From Acinetobacter pittii (lineage in GTDB: Bacteria; Pseudomonadota; Gammaproteobacteria; Pseudomonadales; Moraxellaceae), in assembly GCF_034067285.1 (NCBI RefSeq), contig NZ_CP139286.1, forward strand, positions 3,348,001 through 3,412,000: a DNA stretch of 64,000 nt, written 5' to 3'. Shown here one piece after another: positions 9,782-17,913 of this stretch. The notes beneath the pieces were generated by a model. The model searched no databases and was not told where the DNA came from. It was given only the letters and a program-made list of their open reading frames with translations. Every line of letters starts with the position of its first letter. Position 1 is the stretch's first letter. The position numbers were made by a program, and so were the translations under genes.

Positions 9782-10336
9782 GTGACCAAACAATATCTGA
9801 CTCACCGTTGTCTGATTGCCCCGCCAGAAATGGCAGATGACTTTTTTGCAAACACTGTAATTTATCTTGCCCGTCATGATGAAGAAGGTGCTCAAGGCAT
9901 TATTATTAATCGTCCTTCCGGTATCCAAATTAAAGAATTACTCAATGATCTCGACATTGAAGCAGACAATGTAAACCCACATGCGGTTTTACAAGGTGGC
10001 CCATTACGTCCCGAAGCTGGATTTGTTCTTCATACCGGACAACCAACATGGCATTCATCTATTGCTGTAGGTGAAAATGTTTGTATTACCACCAGTAAAG
10101 ATATTCTGGATGCGATTGCCCATAATGAAGGCGTCGGTCGATATCAGATTGCTCTAGGCTATGCGAGCTGGAGCAAAAATCAGTTAGAAGATGAGATTAC
10201 GCGTGGTGATTGGCTGATTTGTGATGCCGATATGGATCTAATTTTTAACCTACCTTACGACGACCGTTGGGATGCAGCTTATAAAAAAATCGGTGTAGAT
10301 CGTGCGTGGTTAGCTTCTGAAATCGGACACGCTTAA
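9782..10336 (+). CDS. yqgE: YqgE/AlgH family protein
   Basis: DUF179 protein of 184 residues and unknown biochemical role; AlgH was linked to alginate control in Pseudomonas. Family segments are [51 protein letters not shown] and [16 protein letters not shown]. The start is GTG, with GAGGGAG ten bases upstream. The start fits the first family residues ([12 protein letters not shown]). Its stop overlaps the ruvX start by one base (TAATG), the usual yqgE-ruvX pair. The leader can fold over the ribosome site (see findings). Confidence 0.93.
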   Translation: MTKQYLTHRCLIAPPEMADDFFANTVIYLARHDEEGAQGIIINRPSGIQIKELLNDLDIEADNVNPHAVLQGGPLRPEAGFVLHTGQPTWHSSIAVGENVCITTSKDILDAIAHNEGVGRYQIALGYASWSKNQLEDEITRGDWLICDADMDLIFNLPYDDRWDAAYKKIGVDRAWLASEIGHA

Positions 10337-10776
10337 TGACCGAGACACCATCAAAATCGATTATGGCTTTTGACTTTGGTACTCAAAAAATGGGAATGGC
10401 GATTGGCCAGTCTTCAATTGAAAGTGCCAATCCCCTCCCTCTTTTTGTGATGAAAGATGGTATTCCAAACTGGGATCAGCTATTAAAAATCGTGAAAGAA
10501 TGGCAACCTGATTTATTTTTGGTTGGTTTGCCTTTAAATATGGATGATAGCGAGTCAGAGCTCTCTACACGTGCCCGCAAATTTGCAAGACGTTTACGCC
10601 ATCAAACCAACATAGAAACGTTGATGGTAGATGAGCGTTTAACTACACGTGAAGCACGAGAAGAACTAGGCTTCTACCAAGAGCAAGGTCGAGCCAAAAA
10701 ACTCTCGGCAGATAGTTTTGCAGCAGCATTGCTCATCCAGAGTTGGTATCGAAATCCGGTCGGTTTAACACCGTAA
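10336..10776 (+). CDS. ruvX: Putative pre-16S rRNA nuclease / Holliday-junction resolvase-like RuvX (YqgF)
   Basis: RNase H-fold protein of 146 residues. In E. coli, YqgF is required for maturation of the 16S rRNA 5' end; a resolvase role was proposed from the fold. The motifs MAFDFGTQKMGMAIGQ (first catalytic Asp), FLVGLPLNMDDSESE, and VDERLTTREA with a following D-x-F-AAALLIQSW are all present. It is translationally coupled to yqgE by a one-base overlap. A strong hairpin terminator follows at once. Confidence 0.94.
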   Translation: MTETPSKSIMAFDFGTQKMGMAIGQSSIESANPLPLFVMKDGIPNWDQLLKIVKEWQPDLFLVGLPLNMDDSESELSTRARKFARRLRHQTNIETLMVDERLTTREAREELGFYQEQGRAKKLSADSFAAALLIQSWYRNPVGLTP

Positions 10777-10780
10777 AAAT

Positions 10781-10810
10781 AAAAAAGGAAGGCTAAAGCC
10801 TTCCTTTTCT
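10781..10810 (+). terminator. Bidirectional terminator between ruvX and the efflux operon
   Basis: Arms AAGGAAGGCT (10785-10794) and AGCCTTCCTT (10797-10806) pair perfectly around a two-base loop. A-rich sequence lies on the left and T-rich on the right, so it can stop transcription from both converging operons. Confidence 0.88.
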
Positions 10811-10820
10811 ACTTCTCTTT

Positions 10821-11822
10821 TTATTTCTCGATAATATGTACAGTTGCCGTACGTCCAGAGACGAAAGCAAGCTGGTTTTTCGGTGTTTCATCTAATACGA
10901 TTTTCACAGGCACACGCTGCGCTAAACGAACCCAGCTAAACGTTGGATTTACATTAGCAAGAAGTTTAGAGCTGCTTGAGCGTTCACGATCTTCAATACC
11001 CGATGCAATACCTTGTACATGGCCTTTAATTTTCTGGCTATCACCCATTAACTGTACACTGGCCTGATCACCTACATGAATACGGTTTAATTTAGTCTCT
11101 TCAAAATAACCCACCACATAGAGTTGTTTACGGTCAAGTAGTGCTGCAACAGCTTGTCCGACCTGAACATAGTTACCTGGGCGCATATCAAAGTTAGATA
11201 AAGTACCATCAGCTGGGGCAATCACCGCAGCACGATGCATATTAAGCTCGGCCAAATGCAAATTACTCGTAGCCGCCTCAATGAGAGCCTGTTGTTGTTT
11301 AACAGTTGCTTCTGCTTGCTGAATGGCAGCTTGGAGTTGCTCATGTTCAGCATGGGATTGATCACGTGTTGCGAAAACTTGATCTTGTTCTTGTTTAGAA
11401 ATGGCGCCATCCATAAGATTTGAATAGCGGCTTGCGTTTTTCTCGGCTAATTTAATATTCGTATCAGATTTAATTAGGTTCGCTTTTGCTTGTGCTAAAC
11501 CAGCTTGCGCTTGGGCAAAGGCTGCATTTGCTTTTGCTAAATCAGATTTTGCCTGTTCTACATCTAAAGCTCGGCGGGAAACATCGATTTTAAAGAGCAC
11601 CTGACCTTTTTTCACAGTCTGGTTATCTTGAACCAATACTTCTGTAACAAGCCCTGCGACATCCGAAGATACTTGAATAACGTCACCACGAACTCGACCA
11701 TCGCGTGTCCACGGCGCCGCATTATAGTAATTCCACAAATGCACAATGGTATAGACCGCCACCATTAATGCGACAATCAAAATTACTGGACGGATGACTT
11801 TTTTCAAATCCACCTGATTCAT
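10821..11822 (-). CDS. HlyD/EmrA-type membrane fusion protein, AaeA-like
   Basis: Periplasmic adaptor of an efflux pump, 333 residues. One N-terminal membrane helix (about 12-32, PVILIVALMVAVYTIVHLW) is followed by a lipoyl/barrel-sandwich half (APWTRDGRVRGDVIQVSSDVAG), an Ala/Gln-rich coiled-coil hairpin (about 85-190), and the second lipoyl half with IAPADGTLSNFDMRPGNYV. NAAPWTRDGRV is typical of AaeA (p-hydroxybenzoate efflux). The ATG at 11822 has AGGTGAG six bases upstream; a GTG three codons earlier would overlap that site. It is the last gene of the FUSC-DUF1656-HlyD operon. No outer-membrane factor gene is linked. Confidence 0.88.
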   Translation of the reverse strand: MNQVDLKKVIRPVILIVALMVAVYTIVHLWNYYNAAPWTRDGRVRGDVIQVSSDVAGLVTEVLVQDNQTVKKGQVLFKIDVSRRALDVEQAKSDLAKANAAFAQAQAGLAQAKANLIKSDTNIKLAEKNASRYSNLMDGAISKQEQDQVFATRDQSHAEHEQLQAAIQQAEATVKQQQALIEAATSNLHLAELNMHRAAVIAPADGTLSNFDMRPGNYVQVGQAVAALLDRKQLYVVGYFEETKLNRIHVGDQASVQLMGDSQKIKGHVQGIASGIEDRERSSSSKLLANVNPTFSWVRLAQRVPVKIVLDETPKNQLAFVSGRTATVHIIEK

Positions 11823-11861
11823 TTCACTCACCTAACTCAATCTTTAATTTCGCAAACATCT

Positions 11862-12068
11862 CTACGCACCGACCCCAACAAAAATTTGATGTATTACCAA
11901 AAGTAGTAACAGGTAAAAACACAAATTGAAAATACTAGGTAAAGCAATCCAGCCTTTTGCAATCAACTTGTTTGTCAAAGGGCTTAACCCTCGGAAACAG
12001 ATATATGCCAAGAGTGCTTGAACGAGCAAAGAAGGCACATAAATACCATAAACATTAAACTCACCCAT
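11862..12068 (-). CDS. DUF1656 small membrane protein, AaeX-like
   Basis: A 68-residue protein with two hydrophobic helices (about 11-28 and 43-65). It begins MGEFNVYGIYVPSLLVQALLAY-like, which is characteristic of DUF1656/AaeX. The ATG overlaps the last eight bases of the FUSC transporter gene, and the HlyD-type gene follows about 40 nt later, so all three are one unit. The precise role of AaeX proteins is unknown. Confidence 0.88.
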   Translation of the reverse strand: MGEFNVYGIYVPSLLVQALLAYICFRGLSPLTNKLIAKGWIALPSIFNLCFYLLLLLVIHQIFVGVGA

Positions 12069-14160
12069 TTGCTGGGGCTCCTCTCAGGGTGCTGTTTTCA
12101 CTCATTTGATCTGATGAAACATGACACATGCTATAAGCAATATTGTTCAGTGAAATGAGTAATCTTTGTCGCATAGTCATATCTTCAACATTGGAAGCAA
12201 GCTGTTTTAATTCAAATAACGCTCGGTAGATTTTCTCTACTAAGGCTGTTGTATCGTTTCTGTCATTTTCTTTGGCTCTAAACAGCTCATCCAGATTTTG
12301 TTGCAAATCACCAATATGCTGAGTGAGTTCGGATGTTTGAGGGAACTGATTAGCTAACTCTTGCAGTCGGCTTAAATCGACAATACTACTCGACTCAATC
12401 AATGCTTGTTGAATTGAGGTTTTAATCTCGTTGGACTGCACCATTTTGCTGTTTAGAATCCCAATTCGATCCAGCATACTGCGTAGATGAACTTTAAAAT
12501 CTAGGCCATACGGTAGATAAATCGCTTGTCGCATAGCACGATAATGCAATGCTAAAATACGGCTTGCACTCGTGTCTGGTGACATGGCACGAACAACGTC
12601 AATGACAATCAAAGATACTAAAACACCTAAGATCATGGCGAATGAACTATCAAGATAAGACACTGCATCCATGCTATAAGCATTGTGCAAGTTTAGTCCC
12701 ATCATGGTATTAATACCCAATACCATACCTACCGGCATCAGCATTTGGTTGGCCATCATCGACACTGCGAATAAGAACATTGGCAACAAAACCAGTCCAA
12801 GTTCCCAAAATGTGGTGACATGCGGGAAAATACCAAATGCATAAACGAAGACTAAAACTGCTGAAGCAATACTGCCCCAGATAAAAATACGCAAAACTGG
12901 CACCGGGTTATCTAAGGCCGTTAAAATACAAGCCGTTACTGCACCCATTTGTGCCATCATAAATCCAGCTTTCCACCCCGACACAATCCAGACGCCAGTC
13001 ACAATAAAAGTAATAAGGACTGCACTAATACCACCACGTATCGCCACACCATGGTCACGGTGTAAACTTGGATATTTGGTGGTCATTGGAGTAATGTTGT
13101 CAGGAATTTCTTTATTACCTTGCTGAATTCGCTGCCACAAAACTTTAACGGCTAACACATTGCTAATGAAATGGCGCACATCCATTTTCATAGCTGCAAC
13201 CAAAACTTGTTGATGTGTAGAAGCCGACTCCATCAAACTTGTGAAGTCGCTTTCAAACTCAGCAGGCAACTGCAAAATATTTTCATCAACAATTAGATCT
13301 TTTTGCTCTAAAAACTGAACAACATGAGCTGAAAGCTGCTGCAATTTATCTGCATGAGTCTCGATAAACCGAAGTTCTTGAAGCTGCTTAATACGCTCAG
13401 ATAAAGCGACCAGATTAGCCACCACCATTGAGATTTGATGAAGCATTTCTTGCAATGGTTTGGTCATACCATGCAGTTCGCCCTTTTCATAGCTCAAATG
13501 TACTGCCAAGGCATGAATATCGGTGGTGTCACGAGTGATGGCAGCCAGAAGCTGAGTATTGTTTTGCTGCGAATCTGTAGTTAATAAATTAGCAAACAGA
13601 TTTTCTGTATCTTTGAGGGTTTTGATCACCCGCTGTTTAATTGCCGAACCAATATGCATTGGAAGAATCGTGGCAGACACCACGGCACTTGAAATTACAC
13701 CAATCGAGATTTCTATGACCCGAGCTAAAGCAATATCAAATATATTGTATTGATCAATATAGGTAATTGCATTGAAGACGATCATGGCTGTCGAATAACC
13801 CGCCAGCATAAAAGCATAACTACGTGGAGTACGATCGAGTAGCGACACATAAAGCGCAAACCCCACCCACAACGACAACACCACGGTAAATATCCAAGGT
13901 GTATTAATTAGATGTGGCGTTAGCGTTAAGGCAATTACAGCCCCACCAATCGTCCCTACCACTCGGTAGACACATTTAGAGGAAACCATTCCTGAATATG
14001 GATTGGCAATAATCAGGACTGTACCAATCGACCACATCGGGTTAATTAGATCTAATTCAAAAGAAACAAATAGTGCCAACATTCCGGCAATAAATGTTTT
14101 TAAGGCAAAGATCAGATCAAGCCTACTCGGGCGGAACGCCAGTATTTGCTTTAATAACAT
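12061..14160 (-). CDS. FUSC-family efflux transporter, AaeB-like
   Basis: Inner-membrane pump of 699 residues, of the fusaric acid resistance/aromatic acid exporter family. It has two bundles of about five to six membrane helices (roughly 15-165 and 370-520), each followed by a long helical cytoplasmic part. LINPMWSIGTVLIIANPYSGM and the matching second-bundle segment (GWKAGFMMAQMGAVTACILTA) are FUSC hallmarks. With DUF1656 and HlyD-type partners it forms an AaeBXA-like set, here with the pump gene first rather than last as in E. coli. A divergent IclR gene 489 nt away is the likely regulator. Substrates of aromatic carboxylate type are inferred only from homology. Confidence 0.9.
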   Translation of the reverse strand: MLLKQILAFRPSRLDLIFALKTFIAGMLALFVSFELDLINPMWSIGTVLIIANPYSGMVSSKCVYRVVGTIGGAVIALTLTPHLINTPWIFTVVLSLWVGFALYVSLLDRTPRSYAFMLAGYSTAMIVFNAITYIDQYNIFDIALARVIEISIGVISSAVVSATILPMHIGSAIKQRVIKTLKDTENLFANLLTTDSQQNNTQLLAAITRDTTDIHALAVHLSYEKGELHGMTKPLQEMLHQISMVVANLVALSERIKQLQELRFIETHADKLQQLSAHVVQFLEQKDLIVDENILQLPAEFESDFTSLMESASTHQQVLVAAMKMDVRHFISNVLAVKVLWQRIQQGNKEIPDNITPMTTKYPSLHRDHGVAIRGGISAVLITFIVTGVWIVSGWKAGFMMAQMGAVTACILTALDNPVPVLRIFIWGSIASAVLVFVYAFGIFPHVTTFWELGLVLLPMFLFAVSMMANQMLMPVGMVLGINTMMGLNLHNAYSMDAVSYLDSSFAMILGVLVSLIVIDVVRAMSPDTSASRILALHYRAMRQAIYLPYGLDFKVHLRSMLDRIGILNSKMVQSNEIKTSIQQALIESSSIVDLSRLQELANQFPQTSELTQHIGDLQQNLDELFRAKENDRNDTTALVEKIYRALFELKQLASNVEDMTMRQRLLISLNNIAYSMCHVSSDQMSENSTLRGAPANG

Positions 14161-14649
14161 GAACTCATCTCAAATACAGATTTGAACTGATGAGCATGCC
14201 CTTCAATGTTTGATTGCCTTTCTAAAGACAACACAACTTTGCCATTTGCTTAAAAGCAAATGATATGAGGAGCATCCTTCAATACAATGATTTTTCCACA
14301 TCTCGCCTGATTGGCCGAGATGATTTCAGTTTGGGCGCTATTTAAACGGCCAAGCTTTGGAAAGAAGAGGTATCAAGAAACCTGCCCAGAACAGACCAAT
14401 TTCTCGATTAGATATTTTGTTTGGCAATTTTTTCAAAATAAAGTGTTTTAGTCAACTAAAATATCTCTATTTGATAATTTGATATATTTTTTAATTATCG
14501 TATATGATGTATAAGCCCAGAGAAGTTTTCTCTTTGTCAGAGTAAAATACTCACATCAAGCATTTATTTTAGAATTGAGACAAATCTTCTTTTTTTCTGT
14601 TATAAAAACTCAAAGATGACTCGTTGTTAAAGGATACGAACAAGACACT
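14161..14649. promoter_or_regulatory. Divergent regulatory region between the FUSC operon and the IclR gene
   Basis: This 489-base region has no gene. It holds an inverted repeat CATCTCG...CGAGATG (14299-14305 and 14316-14322) and a near-perfect 16-base palindrome at 14446-14461 (arms TTTTAGT and ACTAAAA around CA). An AT-rich stretch at 14460-14510 could contain the iclR promoter. The two palindromes are the best operator candidates for the IclR protein or another regulator; none is proven. Confidence 0.45.
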
Positions 14650-15423
14650 ATGGCAATTTCAAGTTTTGGCAAAATTTTAACTGTACTGGACCTATTTTCG
14701 GTTTCGCGTCCAATCATTAATGTCGATATTATTTGCGAAGAACTTGGCTTGTCCAAACCAACGAGTTACCGTTACCTCAAAGAGCTAGTATCGGCTGATC
14801 TATTAAAGCGTATTAATGGGACCTCTGGCGATTATACCTTAGGCTCAAAAATTGCAGTTCTTGACTATATCTCTAGAACAACCGACCCACTGGTTCAGAT
14901 CAGCACACCGTTTATGCGAAATATTGTAGAACGTACCGAACTGTGCTGTTTGCTTACTTATTTAAATGATGACTATTGCATTGACATACATCATGAAATA
15001 TTTAAAGACACTGAATTACTTTCATATGGCCGAGGTTGCCCAAGACCGATTTACGTTGGATCATCTCCAAAAACAATGGTTTCGCATTTAAGTAAACAAC
15101 GAATGCAGGACTACTACCACCGTTATCAGCAAGAATTAAAACAATCAGGCTTTGCTGAAGATGAACCAAGCTTTATTCAGCGTATGCGTAAAATTAAAAA
15201 ACAAGGGTTCTATTTCTCACAAGGTGAGATTGATCCGAATGTTTCAGGTCTTGCCGTTCCTGTTCGATTTTCAACCAAAGAAGTACCTTTAGCTTTGACT
15301 TTAGTCGCCTCTAAGAATCGTTTTGATTTTTTAAATGTTGAAAAGCTCATTGAAATTTTGCAAGAAAATGCAGCACTTATTGAACAACGTTTTATGGAAT
15401 TATCTGAAAAAGGTGAAATCTAA
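14650..15423 (+). CDS. IclR-family transcriptional regulator
   Basis: A 257-residue regulator with an N-terminal winged helix-turn-helix (about 7-65; DIICEELGLSKPTSYRYLKELVSADLL) and a C-terminal IclR effector domain (about 80-250; PFMRNIVERTELCCLLTYLNDDYCIDIHHEI, FYFSQGEIDPNVSGLAVPV). IclR proteins often respond to aromatic or small carboxylic acids. Divergence from an aromatic-acid-type efflux operon makes control of that operon likely (inference). The ATG follows AAAGGATACGAACAAGACACT. Confidence 0.9.
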   Translation: MAISSFGKILTVLDLFSVSRPIINVDIICEELGLSKPTSYRYLKELVSADLLKRINGTSGDYTLGSKIAVLDYISRTTDPLVQISTPFMRNIVERTELCCLLTYLNDDYCIDIHHEIFKDTELLSYGRGCPRPIYVGSSPKTMVSHLSKQRMQDYYHRYQQELKQSGFAEDEPSFIQRMRKIKKQGFYFSQGEIDPNVSGLAVPVRFSTKEVPLALTLVASKNRFDFLNVEKLIEILQENAALIEQRFMELSEKGEI

Positions 15424-15503
15424 AACTCCATCTTATGATAATTTAAACTTTTCTTACACTTTAAAACATTGAATATATCACAATATTCTCATATTATGAT
15501 TTT

Positions 15504-15596
15504 AGCTCCTATTGGTGATTCTTTTCATCAGCAGCTCATCAATAGAAGCATCCCCCTCAGAGGAATAAGCTCATGCTGCCATCATGAGCTTTTTTC
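15504..15596 (+). ncRNA. Candidate small RNA downstream of the iclR-type gene
   Basis: A textbook promoter, TTGAAT (15469-15474), 17-base spacer, TATTAT (15492-15497), is followed after about seven bases by an A. About 90 nt later comes an intrinsic terminator: arms AAGCTCATG (15567-15575) and CATGAGCTT (15583-15591), then T6. In between, CTATTGGTGA can pair with TCATCAATAG (nine Watson-Crick pairs and one G-U). The region has no ORF and lies between iclR and the converging alkB gene. I do not recognise an Rfam family. The start is inferred from the promoter. Confidence 0.6.
15567..15596 (+). terminator. Intrinsic terminator of the candidate small RNA
   Basis: A nine-base-pair stem (AAGCTCATG with CATGAGCTT) with a seven-base loop is followed by a run of T on the + strand. 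It lies about 145 nt after the iclR stop. Confidence 0.85.
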
Positions 15597-15618
15597 TTGC
15601 CCGCTTTTTTAAGGAAGG

Positions 15619-16230
15619 TTATAAAAACTGAAATTGCCGAAAAGTAAGGTTAATACGCGGTTGTAAAATCTTTGTTGAGCGATTTAAACGGTGTTGCCAA
15701 TATTGTTGAGTCTCACCACGCATCACAATGAGTTGGCCTGGCTGTAGCCACAATTCAACTTTCTCTTTACTTTGAATATGTCTAAAAGAAAATTTTCGGG
15801 TAGCACCAAAGCTTAAAGAAGCGATTGTGGTTGTTCTTGCCAAAGACACATCTGAGTCACTATGCCAAGCCATTCCTTGAGTCCCATCTTCATAAAGATT
15901 TGCCAAACAAGAATTAAATTTTTCTGAAAGTATTTGTTCTACCTGTTGTTTTAGTTTGGCAAGTGCTTTGTCCCAAGGTAAAGAATCACGTGCGACACCC
16001 GAATATTTATATTGATAGTAGTCATCTCCATACCATGCAACTTTTCGAGCTGTAATAAAGTGCTTGCCATACAACTTAGCCTCGTCATGTTTCCACGCGA
16101 GGTGTTGATAAAGATAGTGAAAATATTGTTCAGCTTCTTCAGGGCTTAAAATACAACCATAGTCCTGAACTTCACCATCGTAGGGTAATAAATTCTCACA
16201 AGGCTCTGGAGAAAATAAATCCAAGGTCAT
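15619..16230 (-). CDS. alkB: AlkB-like 2-oxoglutarate/Fe(II) dioxygenase for alkylated DNA
   Basis: Oxidative demethylase of N1-methyladenine/N3-methylcytosine type lesions, 203 residues, closest in layout to AlkB2/3-like short forms. The Fe ligands are the HxD in GMAWHSDSD and the His in YWQHRLNRS; the Arg pair in PRINLTFR binds 2-oxoglutarate. The substrate lid has ARKVAWYGDDYYQYKYSG. The ATG at 16230 overlaps the stop of the ada-like gene (ATGA), so an upstream in-frame extension is unlikely. The two genes form a direct-reversal repair operon. Confidence 0.9.
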   Translation of the reverse strand: MTLDLFSPEPCENLLPYDGEVQDYGCILSPEEAEQYFHYLYQHLAWKHDEAKLYGKHFITARKVAWYGDDYYQYKYSGVARDSLPWDKALAKLKQQVEQILSEKFNSCLANLYEDGTQGMAWHSDSDVSLARTTTIASLSFGATRKFSFRHIQSKEKVELWLQPGQLIVMRGETQQYWQHRLNRSTKILQPRINLTFRQFQFL

Positions 16231-17081
16231 ACAGTTTCTCCGTGTTGCTTTGACATCTCCCAAGCTAACAATGCCAATTTACGCCCTTTTTGCCAATGAT
16301 ATTCTCCGACCATTCCTGTTGCGCGGATCACTCGATGGCAAGGAATCAAATATGCAATCGGATTTTGTCCAATTGCGGTAGCAACGGCTCTAACTGCTTT
16401 AGGCTTGCCAATTTGCTCTGCAATATCTTGGTAAGTCCGAAGTTGCCCTTCTGGAATGGTGAGCAAAGCTTCCCATACTTGTAGCTGAAATGGGGTGCCA
16501 GCCAAATTAAGAGGAAGTTTTTGCTGTAAGTGTTCTGAAAAATCCTGTTCAAACCACTTTGCAATTTGTTGATGCCAAATCGGTGACTGATTTTTTAATT
16601 GAGCTTTCGGAAAAGACTGTTGAATGAGATGTTCAATATTCTCGTGAGTTTCGATAAATCGAATAGAACATATGCCTTTTTCACTACTGACCACCAACAA
16701 CTCACCAAATGGGCTTGTCTCAACCGAATAATTAAGAATAACGCCTTCGCCCTGCTGTTTATATTCACCGGGTGTCATCCCTTCAAGCTGAATAAACAGA
16801 TCATGTAAACGACCAGTACCAGATAAACCCGTATTTAACGCAGTTTCTAATAAACTCCGTTGTTGCAACAGATAATATTTGGCCTGCTGCAAACTTATAT
16901 ATTGAACGAATTTTTTAGGGCTGATCCCTACCCATTCCTGAAACTGACGTTGGATATAACCTGAACTTAAATTCATATGACTCGCAACATCCTCCAGACT
17001 GGGTTGCTGGTCCAGATGTTCATATAAATATTCAATTACAGTGGCAATTACAGCAAATTGCCGAGAAGAAAGCATTTGCAT
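16227..17081 (-). CDS. AraC-type regulator fused to O6-methylguanine-DNA methyltransferase (Ada-like)
   Basis: A 284-residue protein. Residues 1-110 are an AraC helix-turn-helix domain (SLEDVASHMNLSSGYIQRQFQEWVGISPKKFVQ), and 115-280 form the methyltransferase with the active-site PCHR (Cys248) followed by VIRATG. The N-terminal zinc/methylphosphotriester domain of E. coli Ada (about 80 residues with four Cys) is absent, so the usual methylation switch for activation is missing. GGAGG lies six bases before the ATG. The gene is upstream of alkB with a four-base overlap. It could be called ada or ogt; I leave the symbol open. Confidence 0.88.
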   Translation of the reverse strand: MQMLSSRQFAVIATVIEYLYEHLDQQPSLEDVASHMNLSSGYIQRQFQEWVGISPKKFVQYISLQQAKYYLLQQRSLLETALNTGLSGTGRLHDLFIQLEGMTPGEYKQQGEGVILNYSVETSPFGELLVVSSEKGICSIRFIETHENIEHLIQQSFPKAQLKNQSPIWHQQIAKWFEQDFSEHLQQKLPLNLAGTPFQLQVWEALLTIPEGQLRTYQDIAEQIGKPKAVRAVATAIGQNPIAYLIPCHRVIRATGMVGEYHWQKGRKLALLAWEMSKQHGETV

Positions 17082-17158
17082 GTGTCACCTCCTTAGCACT
17101 TATATCTTACATTAAAGTAGCCAAAGTCTTGTGACGACCCGATTCTTGCACTCTTCAA

Positions 17159-17195
17159 AAATAAAAAAGCCTTTCATTGTAGAAAGGCTTCATCA
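17159..17195 (-). terminator. Terminator after pgsA
   Basis: Arms AAGCCTTTC (17167-17175) and GAAAGGCTT (17182-17190) pair perfectly. On the minus strand the hairpin is followed by T6. It lies 18 nt past the pgsA stop. Confidence 0.85.
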
Positions 17196-17207
17196 TTCAA
17201 TATGCAC

Positions 17208-17795
17208 TTAAGGTTGCTTTAAATAAGGCCAAGCTGCTTTGAGATAAATAAACATAGACCATAAAGTTAAAATGACCGCTGTATATAACAAAGCATAGGC
17301 AAGCATTTCTAAAGGTTCCCAATTGAGTAAGAACACACTAATGGCAATCATCTGAAAGGCTGTTTTATATTTACCTACAGTCGATACTGCCACACTGGTG
17401 CGTGCACCCAGTTCAGCCATCCATTCACGTAAAGCAGAAACTGTAATTTCTCGTGAAATAATCACAATTGCTGCAAAAGCCATTGAAATGGTTGGGTTCC
17501 ACTGTACTAAAACAATCAGTGCAGCCGCCACCATGAGCTTATCTGCAACTGGATCTAAGAAACGGCCAAATGCTGAAGTCTGGTTTAAAGTTCGTGCCAA
17601 ATAGCCATCAAACCAATCGGTAATAGCAGCAAACACAAAAATAGCCGTCAAGATAATATGACGACTCATACTTCCTTCGTGCTCACCAATACCCATTGCA
17701 GGCGGCCAATACGCAATCACCAAAAATACAGGAATAAGCGCGATACGCGCCAACGTTAGGATATTTGGGATATTCAGGATTCGCCCTGTGGTCAT
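17208..17795 (-). CDS. pgsA: CDP-diacylglycerol-glycerol-3-phosphate 3-phosphatidyltransferase PgsA
   Basis: Inner-membrane enzyme making phosphatidylglycerol phosphate, the committed step to phosphatidylglycerol and cardiolipin. The CDP-alcohol phosphotransferase motif D-G-x2-A-R-x8-G-x3-D-x3-D is visible as TDWFDGYLARTLNQTSAFGRFLDPVADK (about 63-90). There are about five membrane helices. The ATG at 17795 (MTTGRILNIPN, 195 residues) fits the family; a TTG four codons upstream is also in frame. Confidence 0.94.
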   Translation of the reverse strand: MTTGRILNIPNILTLARIALIPVFLVIAYWPPAMGIGEHEGSMSRHIILTAIFVFAAITDWFDGYLARTLNQTSAFGRFLDPVADKLMVAAALIVLVQWNPTISMAFAAIVIISREITVSALREWMAELGARTSVAVSTVGKYKTAFQMIAISVFLLNWEPLEMLAYALLYTAVILTLWSMFIYLKAAWPYLKQP

Positions 17796-17913
17796 AAACA
17801 CCGCCAATTAAGTCTTCAAGCATCTTGTAACAGACAAAAATACTTTCTTCAATATTGTATCTATCTGTAACAGCCACTTTATACGAAATATATGAATCGA
17901 GGAAGTGGACTGC

